Below are positions 25,301 through 39,900 of a stretch of DNA of 64,000 nucleotides, piece after piece. Both the position numbers and the translations under genes were made by a program. Origin of the DNA: Lingula anatina (Eukaryota > Brachiopoda > Lingulata > Lingulida > Lingulidae); the NCBI RefSeq assembly GCF_001039355.2, contig NW_019775577.1:229350-293349 (forward strand), read 5' to 3'. The notes under the pieces are model-generated. The model was not told the origin of the DNA. It worked only from the letters and a program-made list of their open reading frames with translations, and ran no database searches. How positions within the stretch are numbered: position 1 is the stretch's first letter; every line of letters begins with the position of its first letter.

Positions 25301-28300
25301 TTGACAGGTAATTTGTGCCCCCTGGGATAGATTTTATTATCGAGTTCGTAACATGTAATATATGATGTGCCAGTTATCAATCAGCGAAGTCTCAAGTGCA
25401 AGAAATCTCGTGGGAGACTGATAGGCTGTATTCACAACTAAAGTTGATCCTCAGACTAACTGATCTGTGGATCAAATATGGCTGATCAACTTGAAAGCTT
25501 GCCATGTGATCCCTGTGGGAAATCTATTCAGTGCCTGTTAGGGGATTATGTGGCGAACTTTCAAGTGAGTTGGCCATATTTGATCTGCGGATCTGTTAGA
25601 TGGAGGATAAACTCCTTGTGAATGTGGGCATATATGTATGTATGAGCTAAAGCCATCTCATTTTCTGAATGCACTTGTGCGTTCATAGTTAAGCTTGTTC
25701 TGTACCAGCAACTTATTAAGTGGTTATCATTGTCTGATCAACACTGCTGAAGTACATCAGGCTTTTAAGGGTTCTCTCAGTTGTATCAATGCTACAAAAA
25801 AAAAAAAAAAAAAAAAAGATAAATAATAAAATTAAAAAGTATTTGTGATTAAATGATAAAAAAATTGGGGAAAAATTAAGCACATTTCTGGCAATATCAA
25901 AGTAAGCAGCTGTAAACTAGCTCTACAAGGAAGCACTTGGAAAAATAGCTTCAATTTCAAAGACACACGTTTATGAAATCCAAGACAATTGCCATTGAAA
26001 CGGCAGGAAGTTTTAAAAAATTCATTATCATGTGTTTATAAATAGGCTAAATAACAAATGCATCTCAATTTGTATAAAATATATATGTCCTTTCAGTTTC
26101 ATCTCCAGCAGAAAGCCAGGACAATCCTTTGCCATGCAGCCTATTTATGTGACAGAGGACAATTTCAATGAGTGTGTCACCGAGGGGGGGACACCTGTCA
26201 TTGCTGAACCCACCCACAGCGTGTTTCAAGTGGACAGGCAGTTCCTGCAGCCTGGCAACAATTACTTTATTGGTGAGAATTTGAGAGAAAGTGATTGGAT
26301 GTAACACAGCCCTTAGCAAAATATCAAGCCTGCTGCAAATTTGCAGTGAATTTGCAGCAAATTTGCTGCAATATTGCCACAAACTGCAATTCCTTCTTGC
26401 AAATCTGCAGCAAATTTGCTGTAATATTGCTGCAAGTCAGCAGTAATAATTTTTCTGGCAAACTCTTGCAAACTTATAACTGCAAACTTTTACCTTGCCA
26501 CAATAATGCTACCACCTTTTCATTCAGTGAAATGTTTTTTGCATGTTTGTTTTGTGTGTGTTGGAGGTGGGGGGGGGGGGGTATGGGCAATACCATCATT
26601 AATAATAGTTTAAAAAGTATGATAAGAACTTTTTCTTTTGACAGGAAAAACACTTGGGTGATAACTTTATTGGTGAGAGTTGGAAAGAATATGAGTAGAT
26701 GTCAAACAATTGTTTTCTTTTGAAAATGAGTGTGTGGGTATGATTTGTCTCTGATCTATTTGTAGAGGGAGGGAGAATTGACTGACAGTTCGAGGCAGAC
26801 ATAAGTATATTGTTCTTGCCTTCAAAACTTACATAAAGAACTAGAAAGAAAAACAATTACATAAAGTAAAAGAAATAATAAAAGTGAAGTACATTCATGA
26901 GAATGGGTCTATTAAAATTTTTGTAAATTTTGTAAATTCAGACATAATTATCATACCCTGTTTTTGGATGGGGATNTATGGGCAATAACATCATTAATAA
27001 TAGTTTAAAAAGTATGATAAGAACTTTTTCTTTTGACAGGAAAAACACTTGGGTGATAACTTTATTGGTGAGAGTTGGAAAGAATATGAGTAGATGTCAA
27101 ACAATTGTTTTCTTTTGAAAATGAGTGTGTGGTTATGATTTGTCTCTGATCTATTTGTAGAGGGAGGGAGAATTGACTCACACAGTTCGAGGCAGACATA
27201 AGTATATTGTTCTTGCCTTCAAAACTTACATAAAGAACTAGAAAGAAAAACAATTACATAAAGTAAAAGAAATAATAAAAGTGAAGTACATTCATGAGAA
27301 TGGGTCTATTAAAATTTTTGTAAATTTTGTAAATTCAGACATAATTATCATATCCTGTTTTTGGATGGGGATAGATACCAAGAAATAATAATTGTTTTTT
27401 CAATGTCCACAAGCACCACCTGGCCAATACAGGCAGTGCCTCAGGTGACGCACATTTTTCCTTCTATAATGTACATAACATCACATCAGCAGTTCAATTT
27501 TCCTGAAAGGTTAATTAGTTTCTGGAGGAAAACATGGATGCTGAATTAACCATAGCAACCACAAAGTAAGCCTTAATTAGGATGTACTTGCCTCGAGAAA
27601 AACACGGAAAAGATCTATTGAGGCAGATATTGCGATGATTGGTGCCACTGTTGAAGGAGGCGAGAGGGCAAATGATGTCAGAGAGATATTTGTTATTACT
27701 TTTTTTTTGCTGGAAGAGAAGTGGAAAGATGACACCCTGTGCTTTACTGAAAACAAGACAACGTGCTTAACGGCAGTTGTTGTTCTACTTGACTGGCCAG
27801 TCATTTAAAACTAAATAATTAAATTGAAAATGGAGTAAGACATCAAATCCTAGTGCAGTGACAGGTCAAGCAATAATTTCGTGAGTAGAAGAAAATTGCT
27901 GTTTACCTCAGGAAAATTCATTTTGGCTGAAATTCCATAGAGAGCACTTTTAAGGGGCATGTTAGCATTCAGTCAATGGTAGTACAGGACAGTCAACTTT
28001 GTAACTATATATATATATCCTACATACGTAGTATAATAACTTTTTCTTAACAAGATGCCAAAATGCAAGAATGAACAATACCATCTCAGCCCATACCAGT
28101 TCCCTTGAATAAGGTTCATCCTCCCATTTCTCAGAAAGCTCATAAGACAGGATCCTCAAGACCTTTGTGGCACTTATGTATATTATTTTTCACAGACTGA
28201 GCTTAGACAATTGAATATTAGCCTTTTGTGGTCTATAACTGTCCAGTAATTACTTTTAGATTGGGTTTCATGAGAGAGAGAAAAGGAAGCTGTCATGACT

Positions 28301-31072
28301 GGCTGTGAGTTTATAAGGACTGCAATGTTGCAGGGAAATTAAATTAAGAAACCTGTATTATTTATATTTTTTTCTACTGGGGGGGGGGGGGGGAGGGGAG
28401 AAAGGTGTTTGAGTTGTTCAGCAGAAAACCCAAGTTACTAAAAAAATGATTGAAATTAATCTTATTTTCAACTTTAAATGAACCAGGAACACAATTGTAA
28501 AATTTAAAGCTTGTATTTTTGTTGGACATTTTTGATTTAAATATAAACATTTTTATATGAGTTCACTGATAGAAAAATAATANCAGAATATTAGACCATC
28601 AAGGAATTAGTTGGCATTGCTTTTAAGTTGGTCTGCTTGGTTATTGGTTTTGATTCACTGTCGTCGACCAGCATTGTTTAGCCTTGATCCATCTTAGTTA
28701 TTTTTGCCCCCTAACTCCCCTCCTCCCCCAGCATCATCCGCTGTCTGGTGCCTCTTTACTTTTCCAAATGTAAATTAGAGATTTTGCCGAAAGAAACAGC
28801 AAGCAAGACAACTCAAATCCCGTGAGCTGTCTGTTCAACAATCACTTAGAGGTCAATTTAATTTTCTCCTTGTTGTGTCCAGTATTAATTATTGTCCTGT
28901 GGGTGCTCTGTGTCTCGCCTCTTCCTGAGAGACCTAATTGATTTGGTCAAAATTGATTTTTCAAAATAATTCAATCAAAATGCCAACATAGTGTTAACAT
29001 GGACAGTATATACCATTGTCCTAACACTCACCAATTTAGCCAAATTAATGCTAAAACTGACTAAAATTAGCCAAACAAAATAGGGTTGATTTGACTTGTT
29101 TTAGTCATATTTAATCTATTTGGAGAAAAAAGTGATAAAAAGTTGTGATTTGGCTAAGGGAAAAAATTGCCAGTTGCTACCCCAGGCTTGGTTTCACAGG
29201 TCACAAGTAACCTTAGACTGATAATAGAAGATTTTATCATAGACCTGTGTAATGTGATATCAATATGAACTTACATAAAGCAAAGAAACCTCATGGGTCA
29301 ATCATGTATACTCAGACTTTTGATTATTCAGATTGGGTTTTATTTCTACCGAAATGTTAGTTCTGATGGCACTGACATAATCATATTGTTTTTATCTTTG
29401 GATAGGGTTTTATAGTCTTTGAGGTCTGAATTGGGAATATGTATCAGTAGCTTCCAACAATCTGTAGAGGTAGAAGATGCTACTGTGGGATATTTTCAAA
29501 TGCAGATAGCAATTTACCTTTAATTTTACTTACATTTAGAGGCTGCATGTAGTGATTGAACACAACCTGTAGGTTTTATAATATTTACTCATAAGAGCAA
29601 TTGGTTACTTCAAGAAGGTTCTAGTAAAAACAATTTATGCCATATGATTTTATTTTTAAAATTTTCTTTTCCAGCATGCAGATTCTGTGCTAAATGATTC
29701 ATAAGTCATCTGTTTATTATGTGGTAATTTCATTATATAAAAAGCTTGTAACAGTTTATAATTTCATTGTACATTGAATAAAGAGCACTTAACAGGCCCT
29801 TGAGATATACTTACTAGTAACAAAAGTCTGTTCAACAAGGAAATAGAATTTTTTTTTAGAATTACAATATATATAAAATTGAAGGGCTTTTTGTTCACAT
29901 CCTTTTCACATTAATGCTTACTAGTATTTTTTTATGAGTTCATTATTTGACTTATTTGGCTGATGTCATTCAGATATTAAAAGACTAGCATATGAGAAAG
30001 AAAGGATATGCTATTGTCTAAGGGTAGTACCCTTTTTCTCCTGTATGACATTATGGGGCCTGTTTTACTTATAAGTCTGAAAATTGCTTTAAAATTTAAG
30101 AGAAGAATTTCATTCTACTTCTATTCAAGATAAGTTTTACATCTGTTTTCTTAGAAAAAAATTGACCTAGCTGATATGTTTCAGTCCAATTTGTATTTAA
30201 TTATTTAAATGACCCTAAAGCGTCCAATTTTGAAACTTGTTCGAGCATCTTGTCAAAGTGCCTGATTATATTAACCTTTCCATAGAGAGTCAATCAAAGG
30301 TAGCTCAACTATGGTGGCAGTGGGCGGGACAACAGATGGATTAGAATTGCACCCTGTGGTGACCTGATGACAATCAGATGTCCAGCCGAGAGGGATCATT
30401 TGGAGTTAGGTTCACCAGTACGTCGCCAAGTTGTCTAAAACATGCTCTTAATTTACACCGCGCATTTTATTTTAAGCAAGAACTGATTTAGAGACAACAT
30501 GGGCCAGATACTTCATGTTCACCTAATTAGATAAATGAGTGAATGTCCTCAGTCCTAGAATCAAGAATATTAAAAAAATCAGTTTGGTGTTCAAATGATA
30601 TAAATGTATATTTTTGATTAGTAGAAGATACTTAGTAAGTACATTTGTTTTTTTGCTCGACATACACGTCAGAATTTTTATCAATAATTCAGGCACTCCT
30701 AGCTTATAAGCCTACAGAAGCAAATCCCCGATACAAACATGGTTAAATCAACTCTGATCGAAGACATGGGCTTTTAATCACCTAGGCTAAAAGCTCCTGG
30801 TACCGGTTGTAGCTTTTGACATTTTCAGGAAACTCGCTGAATTCAATTTAGGAATTAGAACAGAAGTGTTTGCTTGGCGTGAGATAAAAATCACAGAATA
30901 TATCACAGGTTACATTTCAGTGCAGTTGAAAGATGCTGTACTGAGTGGGACATCAATTTGGGACCGTAATTTTAAGGGTATACCCAGGACAAAGAATGCA
31001 AATTAAAAAAAAAAATTATAGATTTCAAGGAAGTGTTGAGTATGGTACATGTATTAGCATTATGGTTGCAAG

Positions 31073-31117
<45 letters not shown>

Positions 31118-34100
31118 CATGTGTGTGTGTGTGTGTGTGTACTTGTCTGTTAGTGTGATGTAATCTTGCTCACATTCCATAATCCTCTTTATCTTTCCAG
31201 AAAACTTGTTAATGTTGTAATGCAAGATCAACATAATTATAATTTCTTCTGTTTGCCAGTATGAAATCTATAGGATGTTACCAAGCAATGCACCACTAAT
31301 TTTCGGACATTTTAATGCAGACAAGCCCAATGGTACCCCGAGTTTCAGAGATCATTGTCAACTAAACCCCAACTATCAGCATGACTCTGCTTTGCTCAGA
31401 AACTCAGGGTAACCAATGAAGGACATTGCAAGTAAAAAAGTATATTAATTACTAAAAAAGCATCATACATGTATGAATACTTCTTCACCCCACCTCTCGA
31501 TCTTTCATATCAGTAGAAATATTCTTTGAGCAGCCAGAGTGACTCCGTGAAGTACATTTTGAATTTGTTGGCTTCAGAAGCCATAAAGGGGAGAATAATG
31601 GAGATTGCTGGTAAATTCATAATATTATGTTTTCGGAAAGTGACCAGAAACTTGTAGACTGATATGATGTCTGATGGTCAAGTATCTTGGGCTAAAGGAT
31701 AATTAAAAAAGTCAAAGAAATTACCTTTGGTTTAAATAGGTTTTCATAATTATAATAATGATTATAATAATAAAATTATAATGGCAACATTATTTATGAT
31801 TATAATGAAAATGATTATGATTTATTGAGGATAAGTTTACATTAATAGGTTCTTTAGACTACGTTCTCTATACAAAGTGTATTATAAAAAAAACTATATG
31901 AAACATCAATCAAAGGATAATTACATGCATTAAATGAGTTAACAATATTCCATAAGTTCTCTAGACAACTATCCTTATGCAAAGTGGACTAGTCAAAAAA
32001 TGCATGAATCATCAATTGAAGGTTAATTGCATGCAAATTCACATTAAACTCATTCGCATTAGGAGGTTCTCTGCACTAGTGGATTACAGAAAAGAAAAAA
32101 AAAAGTACTGTGAAAACATCAACTGGAGGACAATTACATGCATTTATGCAACATGGTGACTAAATAAGTAAATTAGCATCCTTCTGTGAAATTAGTGTCT
32201 AGGGGAATAAGGCATCCATCTTACTTTGAAATCAGATACTAGGAGAAGAAACTTTTAAAGGACACCATGATCTTAGTCATTATATGTCGGTAAAAAAAAT
32301 AGAATGAATCGGGAGGATTTTGCTGTTCTGTTAACAATGCTTCTCATGCACTCTTGCTATTTAAAGGCAAAGGATCAAACATGTCAATGCATTTATCCAG
32401 TTTGAACACTCAGGTGTTATAGTTTAGGGCACTCACACAGCTACAGGTATCTTGTTTAAAAGTTTGCTTAGAATTGGTCAAAATCCTCATTCACAGATAA
32501 CATTACTTATGGATCATCAGTCTTGATTGCAATTAACATGTGGGTCCACATACAACAACAACAACAAATTTGAAAGGCTAATTGCTGTTGACTTGGGTTG
32601 AATTTGATTGAAGACATGCTGTGGGGCATTGACTTAATTGCAAACAACACTGCCGACCTGGGCTGACAAATGTAACACATGCCATGAAGTTGAAATGATA
32701 CAGGGTAGCATAAGTTGTGAAAATGACTGATGCTCTGTAAGTAATATGTGTTGACAATGTAAATCTAGATGTGCAAATGAGCTTAATGGAAATGGATCCT
32801 TGCTTTTTTTCCATGAAAACTAATTTGATTGAACGAGTTCAACTGAGTTGTTGTTACACAGACAGATTTCCTGGCTTTAGATGATATCAAATTTCCTGGT
32901 ATATTTTCACGTCTTCATAAATCAATGCAAATGGTTACATAAATGTCAATACTGTAAATGAATTGTCATCCAGTTTTTTTTTTTTTTTTTTGTATTTTTG
33001 TTTAGATGAAAAAACTGTACGAGATTGATTGACTCTACAGGTATTGTGCTGAATACAATTATCTTTTCTTTACTAGATCAAAAAAATCTTCCTATCTGAC
33101 AAAATGTTCTAAGACTAATCAAATAAATTGTATTGCCTTGCCTTCATTGCAATTCATTAAGTTGGAAATTATTATCAAAATTGATTGCCCGGGGATTTGG
33201 AGGGAATATCATTTTCGAACTCTTCCAAATACAATGTTAATTGTCAAGTTATTTGCATTTAGGATACTGTGACATTTCTGACATGTGTCTAATTATTTTA
33301 CAGTGACGGCACATCAGCAGACAAAAACGTCAAAGTTTATTTTCCAGGTAACACTAAACATTCTGAATTTCAGTCCAATGTCCTGGTTCCTGTCAAATAA
33401 AGACCTAGCTGTTTCACAAAAGTCTGGAGTTTGTGGGCTAAGCTGAGACTGCTAAAATTTGATAGCCAATAATACAAAGTCGGTTTTGTGACATTGGTCA
33501 TGCTCCAAAATTATAATTTTAAATGGTTAGCTCAAAATAAATATATTTGTCCTGCCTCTAGCCTATGCCTGGGCAATACATTATTGTGCCATCAGCGCTG
33601 AAAATAAATACCTCGATCAAGACATTCTGTCACAATGTGTTTGAGGAGTCACTGTGTAAGAGACCAAAAAAGAGATAAGCATCATTAAGATTCTTTCTGA
33701 AATGCAATTTTGTTGGTAAATTTTAAGTAAGCTAAGATTTTAGCCCAAAAAATGACTGAAGATTTTTTGAGAAATAGGTCCCAACTGCAGGTGCTAGTGG
33801 CCAATTCAGTTTGACAGGTGACAGGTCTAGAACTCTTAGATTGTGAAAGTAGAGTTTTAAGATATTGCACTAAGTGTGAAATAGGAAAGACATGTACATG
33901 TTGTCTTACAGGAAGTATGAGCACCAATCAGAAACTTCACAGGTTAGAAATAAGACCCTGAAAATACATATATACTGTAGCTGGTCAGGGCCCTGTAACT
34001 CATAAGCATTGCGATCGAGCGCAAACATCTCAATTCCATAACTCGCCCATACTTACCCCATATTTCGAGTTACAGAGCCCAGGTCTGTAGGCAGATCTAG

Positions 34101-36060
34101 AAGGAGAGAGGGGGAAGGGGGAAAGGAACAAACTTCTTCTGGCTGGAAAAAAATCTGCTCTGAACAAATATTTGATTTAGGCACTGTATGCCATTTCTAA
34201 AGTTAGGTCAGCTAAGAGGGGAAAAGGGTCGACATATACTCAGAAAAAGACCCCCAGCCTCCTTTTGAAATTGTAGCCTATAGGCTTGCATGAAAAATAA
34301 AATCAATCTATATCTAGGATTATACTGTACCAAAATTGGGACAAATGTGCAAGTAGAACATATGGATGTTATTGCTTAGGAGCAAATTATTTTACTTGAA
34401 TATAATAAGCTTTTCATGATAAAAATGGGAGGACTGTCATCCTCTATGATTAGTTTTCAAAATTAGTGCAAGTTATATTAACAGAGCAGTATGATTTAAG
34501 TGGGACTAAGGAAAAAATTAAGAATCAAAACTGGATAAAATATATAGGATGGCAATCTTTATTGTAAAAGTACTTCTGATCAAATAGTGATCGTCTAGAT
34601 TGAAGCCATAATTAATTTTCAAACTTGGCAAATTCATTATTGAGATCCTCTCATATAGTTTCAATTTCCTGTGACATTTCAAGTCATAACAAAGTAAAGA
34701 TCTATACCATATCGTCATCCTGTGCCATAATTCTCTAACTCGCAAAACAGCTCCATTTCCCGGAGGAAAAATTGATTTTTCTTCAGACAAGTCATTCTGT
34801 TTTGCCGTCTGACTACATCCCCCATTGTTAATAGTGGTTTTCTATACAGGATCTTTTCCTTTGAAAAAAGTCTGCAAAATTCAAATGAGGCCATTACTAC
34901 AATGATGATACTTCAGGTTTTTCAATGACATTTTGAAAAGTCTTCCCTTCATCGATAAAATTGGTTTTCCTTCTGAAAAATTTATTTCCGGTTTTGTTGT
35001 ATGACAATTATGATTTAAGCATACAATTCGACTGTTGATGCCATGTCTCAGAATATGTTTGCTTCACAGTCACTTTGTTTTCATATTTTTTGAGGGTCAT
35101 ATACCAGTACTTTGACAATTTCAACAGGGGTGATTAACAGGTGAAAATGTAGTTATCAAAAGAGCTGTGACTTATTGGCCCTTTTCACTTACAGAAGTAC
35201 ACTTAAAGAATTGTATTAAAAAGTCAAATTAAAATTGATCCAGTTCAGACCACTGCTCTTTAAGAGGTTGACTACTTAATTTCAATAGCTAGTGTGCCAA
35301 TTTTACTTTAAAAAGGATCCTATGTGGAGCCTCATATTCGACATGGCCAATTAATAAACTTAATTAGGGCAGCAAGACATAGTGAACTAGAGCAGTAAAA
35401 CAATCGTGTTGCTAAGTATATGCAGTCATGTTAATGCACTGTATATATACTGCTAGATGTAAAATGGGCCTTAATTTTTTACTATGATTATTGTAATTTT
35501 TTATCTGACATGTTTTTTCTGATAACATGTATGTACTCATTATACCTATCTTCTTGTATAGTATAGACCATGTTTTGATTTTGGCTCTTTTTGTGAAACT
35601 GAATCCATAAAATAAAAATTGGACAATGATTTGTACATGAAGGTAGGCAGAGCTGTCCTAGCTGCGATCTGTTTTCGTCTAGAAGTAAAGCCATTCTGGA
35701 AGATGTACACTGGCCTAAAAAAGGCTTGTAATGATGACCGACACACACACACACCCATTGGCATGGTAAAGAGACATAAGTCAGTCCATTTGTTAACCAG
35801 ATTACAGATTAAACCCTTGCCAATAATCATAGAAAAAGAATGAAAGTAAAAGGCTATTGCTTCTGGCTTTTTTTTGTCTAGATGTTGGCTATTACATGAA
35901 GTCATTTGGTATATCTGGGAGCTTTTGTGAAGACTATAAACCATCCTTTGGGGAGCAATTATGGGCAAGAGATTGAAGCGTTAATGTTTGATTTTTTTTT
36001 CATCGCCGTCTGTTTGATTTGTCCGAGAAGAATGCTTGGTCTGCTAAAGCTGAAATAGGC

Positions 36061-36095
<35 letters not shown>

Positions 36096-36938
36096 CAGAG
36101 CCCTTCATTCATAAATAATGATAAACAGGAGAATTTTGAAAAGTGCAAATTCTCTACAAATTCTTATAATTAAAATCAGCTACAATGCAGTCATAATTAA
36201 GATAATCCAATCCTGTTTGACGAATGTGGAATTAAATTTCTAAACAACTGAATTTGGACAGTTGGTTCTTGTGTACTTAACTTCTTAGCCTTCCCATGTC
36301 CTAGCATCAGGGCATTGAAGCTAGTATTTACCAGAGTTGAATTATGACTGTAATTAAATTGATAATCCTATCAATCAGTTGATAATCAATGTCATTTTAT
36401 TAGGATAGGTAAAGCATAGTGTACTTTGCTAAATGGGGTGAATAGATATTAGGAGCTTAGGGGTCTCTGTAAGTGCAATTTGTACCTAGTTAGATAAAAA
36501 AAGTCAATGGTTTAGGGATGGAACTAAGACTGGTGGTGAAACAAAAATTAATTTAATATTTGAATTTTATTTTGTAATTTAAGTAATAATAATTCATTAG
36601 AAAATATGACCAAGAGGTTAAAGTTCTACATTTTGTAGTATCAAAACAATGGAATAATGAAAATCTTGAAAAGAATTATGCAATAATTATACTTGAGTTT
36701 AATAAATTATGCTTATATGTGATTTTAAAAGGGCAGTTATTTGTGGTAATCTCTTTTAACATTACCCATGAAAACATAAAATTATATCTTTGAAAAAAGC
36801 TGACTGAGTAAAATACATGTAATCAAGTAATAATTTTTTTTTCATTTCAGTTCAGACAAGTGACCCACTGTTTCAGTGTGATTTTGGGCTGAGGTTGAAT
36901 GTCACAGTGAAGACCCAGAATTGTGTCAAAACAGGTAG

Positions 36939-36997
<59 letters not shown>

Positions 36998-39900
36998 AAA
37001 ATAGAGAGAGACTTTCCAGGCCTGTAGCCAGGGGGGGTTCGGGGGGTTCAAAAGAACCACCCTTTTTGCTGGGAGAAGGTCCACTCTGGGTAAAATTTGA
37101 TATAGGTACATGAAGTTTTTATGGAAAAAGGTCCACTTTTTCAGAAAAAGAACCCCCCTTTTGAAATTGCTGGCTACGGGCCTGCTTTCCTAATCAGTTA
37201 CTTTTAGTGGAGGGAGAGGAAGGGAAATATACCATATAGTCGAGCAGAAGGATGGAAACACAGAGGCAGGCAGGTGTATATACATATAAACAGACAGACA
37301 GACATATTGAAAAGCAGACAGTCAAAATTTAAAAAAATTAATTTCTTAATTCAAAAATCTTGAGAAAGGAACATTAAAGAAGAAAATCACAGAATATAAC
37401 TGCATGTGTAAGGTGGAAATAGAATGTCTAGGACTTTTGGAGAGATAGAATTGGATTGTTCTGAAATACGTGCTTCATATGAAACATCTCTCTTCAAACT
37501 GTTTATAAAATGACATATTGACAGCAAGCACATGCTTCTCCCTAGAAACAAGAGTCTGACTCCATCTGCCTATATTATAGGGATATTACCATTTGTTCGT
37601 GTATTTGAAGTGCTTGTAAAAGCTGCAGTGCTCATGGGTATAATAATAATTGCATTGGTGAATACTAAAGCCTATTGGGATCATATTGTTAGGGATGTAG
37701 TTACTATAAATTAATTGCTTCATCATGGTAATGTGTTTCTGGCTTTGAAAGTCTAGCAATAGGAGGCATGAAGAATAATTTTGGGATTGGGACTCTATAT
37801 ACAGTATATAGAAAAACAATCTGTGAGAAATCACACCTAAATTCTTAGATAAGATTTTATTCCGAGGTAGTAAAGGCCATTGATTAACTCCCTGCCTCTC
37901 TCTCCCCCCCCCCCCCCTCCCAAACATACAGTGCCCCTTAATTTTTCAAATTTTTAGAATTTCATGATTAAATCATTTTGGGACTTGGGTTTTCTTTCTC
38001 TGTCTGTCTCTCTCTCTCTCTGATGCACACACATTTTTTTCCCAGCGGAATTGTAGGTCCACCCCATGCTACTGAAGGGAAGAAAAAAATCATGGAGTCA
38101 AGAGGATTGTCATCATGAATGCCACATAAACATTGCACCATTGTTTAAGAATGTAAATTGCAGCAGGGATAGGATAGTGATTTGACTCTTACTTATAGTC
38201 ATCTTTTCTCCTTCTTTGGCAGTCTGGATTTGCCAGTAGCTACATGTAGATTGCAAAGCTAAGTCACAAAGCCAAAACAGGTTCACAAAGCCAAGGCAGA
38301 GTTTCCAGTAGAGATTTTTAAAAAAGTAACCCCAGAAATAGAGTTCTAATTAGTAAGTTGTGGTTGCCATTAAATTCACTGCCTTTACGTTGTTTGTTTC
38401 AAAATTGGGTTATTGGGGTCCATTATTGTTTGGCACTTCTTCCCAGCACCATTATTGTGTTATTTTGGCAAGAGGTTTCCACGTGTTCATTATATGAAGG
38501 CATCGCTCCAAATTCCCTGTTTGTTCGACACTTTTTCACTGCATTTAATTTAGTTCACATCCAATGTGGTTACTACATTGCAGATGTGAACAAAGATTAA
38601 TAATATTACCCAAAAGTCACCTGTGAGACACACTTGCCCTGATCCTTTTTAGAGTTCATGGACTTTTTTCAAATGAAAAGTTTTAGTTGGTGGCAGTATT
38701 CCAAGATGGTGATAAAAAAAAGCGCTGATGAAAACACTCTGAAAATACTGAAAATGCAAACAGTGCATTTTAGTCACTTTTTACTATTTTGGGAAAATTG
38801 GTCTTGTGAAAAGGTTAATGTCTTTTCATTTAGAAGTATGAGAAGCACTGGTAGACTACAGATTCAAATTGATTTTATAACTGCCTGTAATTGTCAATTT
38901 AGTATTTGTATATATTCAATATAGAAACCTTTAATTCAATTCTTGATTACTACATCAAGAAATACATTCAATCAGGGCTGATCTGCCCTTACCATGAGTT
39001 TGGTTCCACTGCCAGCTAAGAATGATCTTGTTTACCTACATAACCTTTTGGCCTTCAGTTTGTGAGTCTAAAATGGCTAACAGTCTTGCAAAAAAATGAG
39101 AAGTCGACCACATTGCCTGTTTTGTAATTTTGTTGCAACCACTCAAGACAGTATGGATTATAAGAATGATCTAATTTTAAGATTAAATAATGACTTAAAA
39201 TACAGTATCTGTAAAGTTCACAATTTTCACTCCACTGAATAGATCCAGTAATTACCGTACTTCCAGATCTCTACAATAAAGTTCTGACTGATTAAATGTC
39301 ATACTGGAACTGAGTAATGTTGCATGATCAGGATGGTGTGGCTATCTCTGGGGTCCTCTGGTTCAAGAGTTGGCTTTATACCAGAGGGCAAAACTGAGAT
39401 CGGTGACAAATAAATGCAAGCGAGGGTTCTTAATTTTGTTGGCAGACTTTGAACAGTCATGCACTTTGTACTATACTGTTTTTTTTTCAATCTGTATTAC
39501 GTTATTCATAGTGCAACTGGAAATGAAAAAGACGTGTTGTTTTTGAAAATTATTTCTGTGCTCCATTAAGTTGAGAAAATGGTCTTATGATTCCCTTGTG
39601 GATTAAAAACTGAGAGTGTATCACACAAGTGGTAAACCATTGCTTTATATCATCACAGTTATACAGTACATCTCCATTTTTTTATTCCTAATTCTGATTA
39701 TAGAGCCATTGCATTAAATGTCATTTTGCTATTTTATTTGTTGATTAGGCTGATTTGCTTGTGCTGACTCATATTTTTGGACAAAGATTGTTGTTGCACG
39801 TTGCTTAACGTTAGAACTTTATACTGCTAGGTATGTGTGTCTGTGTGTACGTGTGTGTGCATGTATGTGTACATGTGTACGTAAGACCCCATTTCCAGAG

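Larger units (their letters stand above)
26273..33303 (+). other. Intron 3 of EGF gene, about 7 kb
   Basis: The longest intron. It contains a degenerate GCAAATTT-type tandem stretch (26330-26490), an N-joined duplication (26582-27371), another N at 28583 and a long GT tract (31075-31140). No further exon recognised. Confidence 0.6.

Noticed and set aside
31298-31411. Possible extra EGF gene exon (acceptor-like AG at about 31321, donor-like GGGTAACC)
   Set aside because: In the phase required by the preceding exon it meets a stop, and the direct join 26272 to 33304 already keeps frame.
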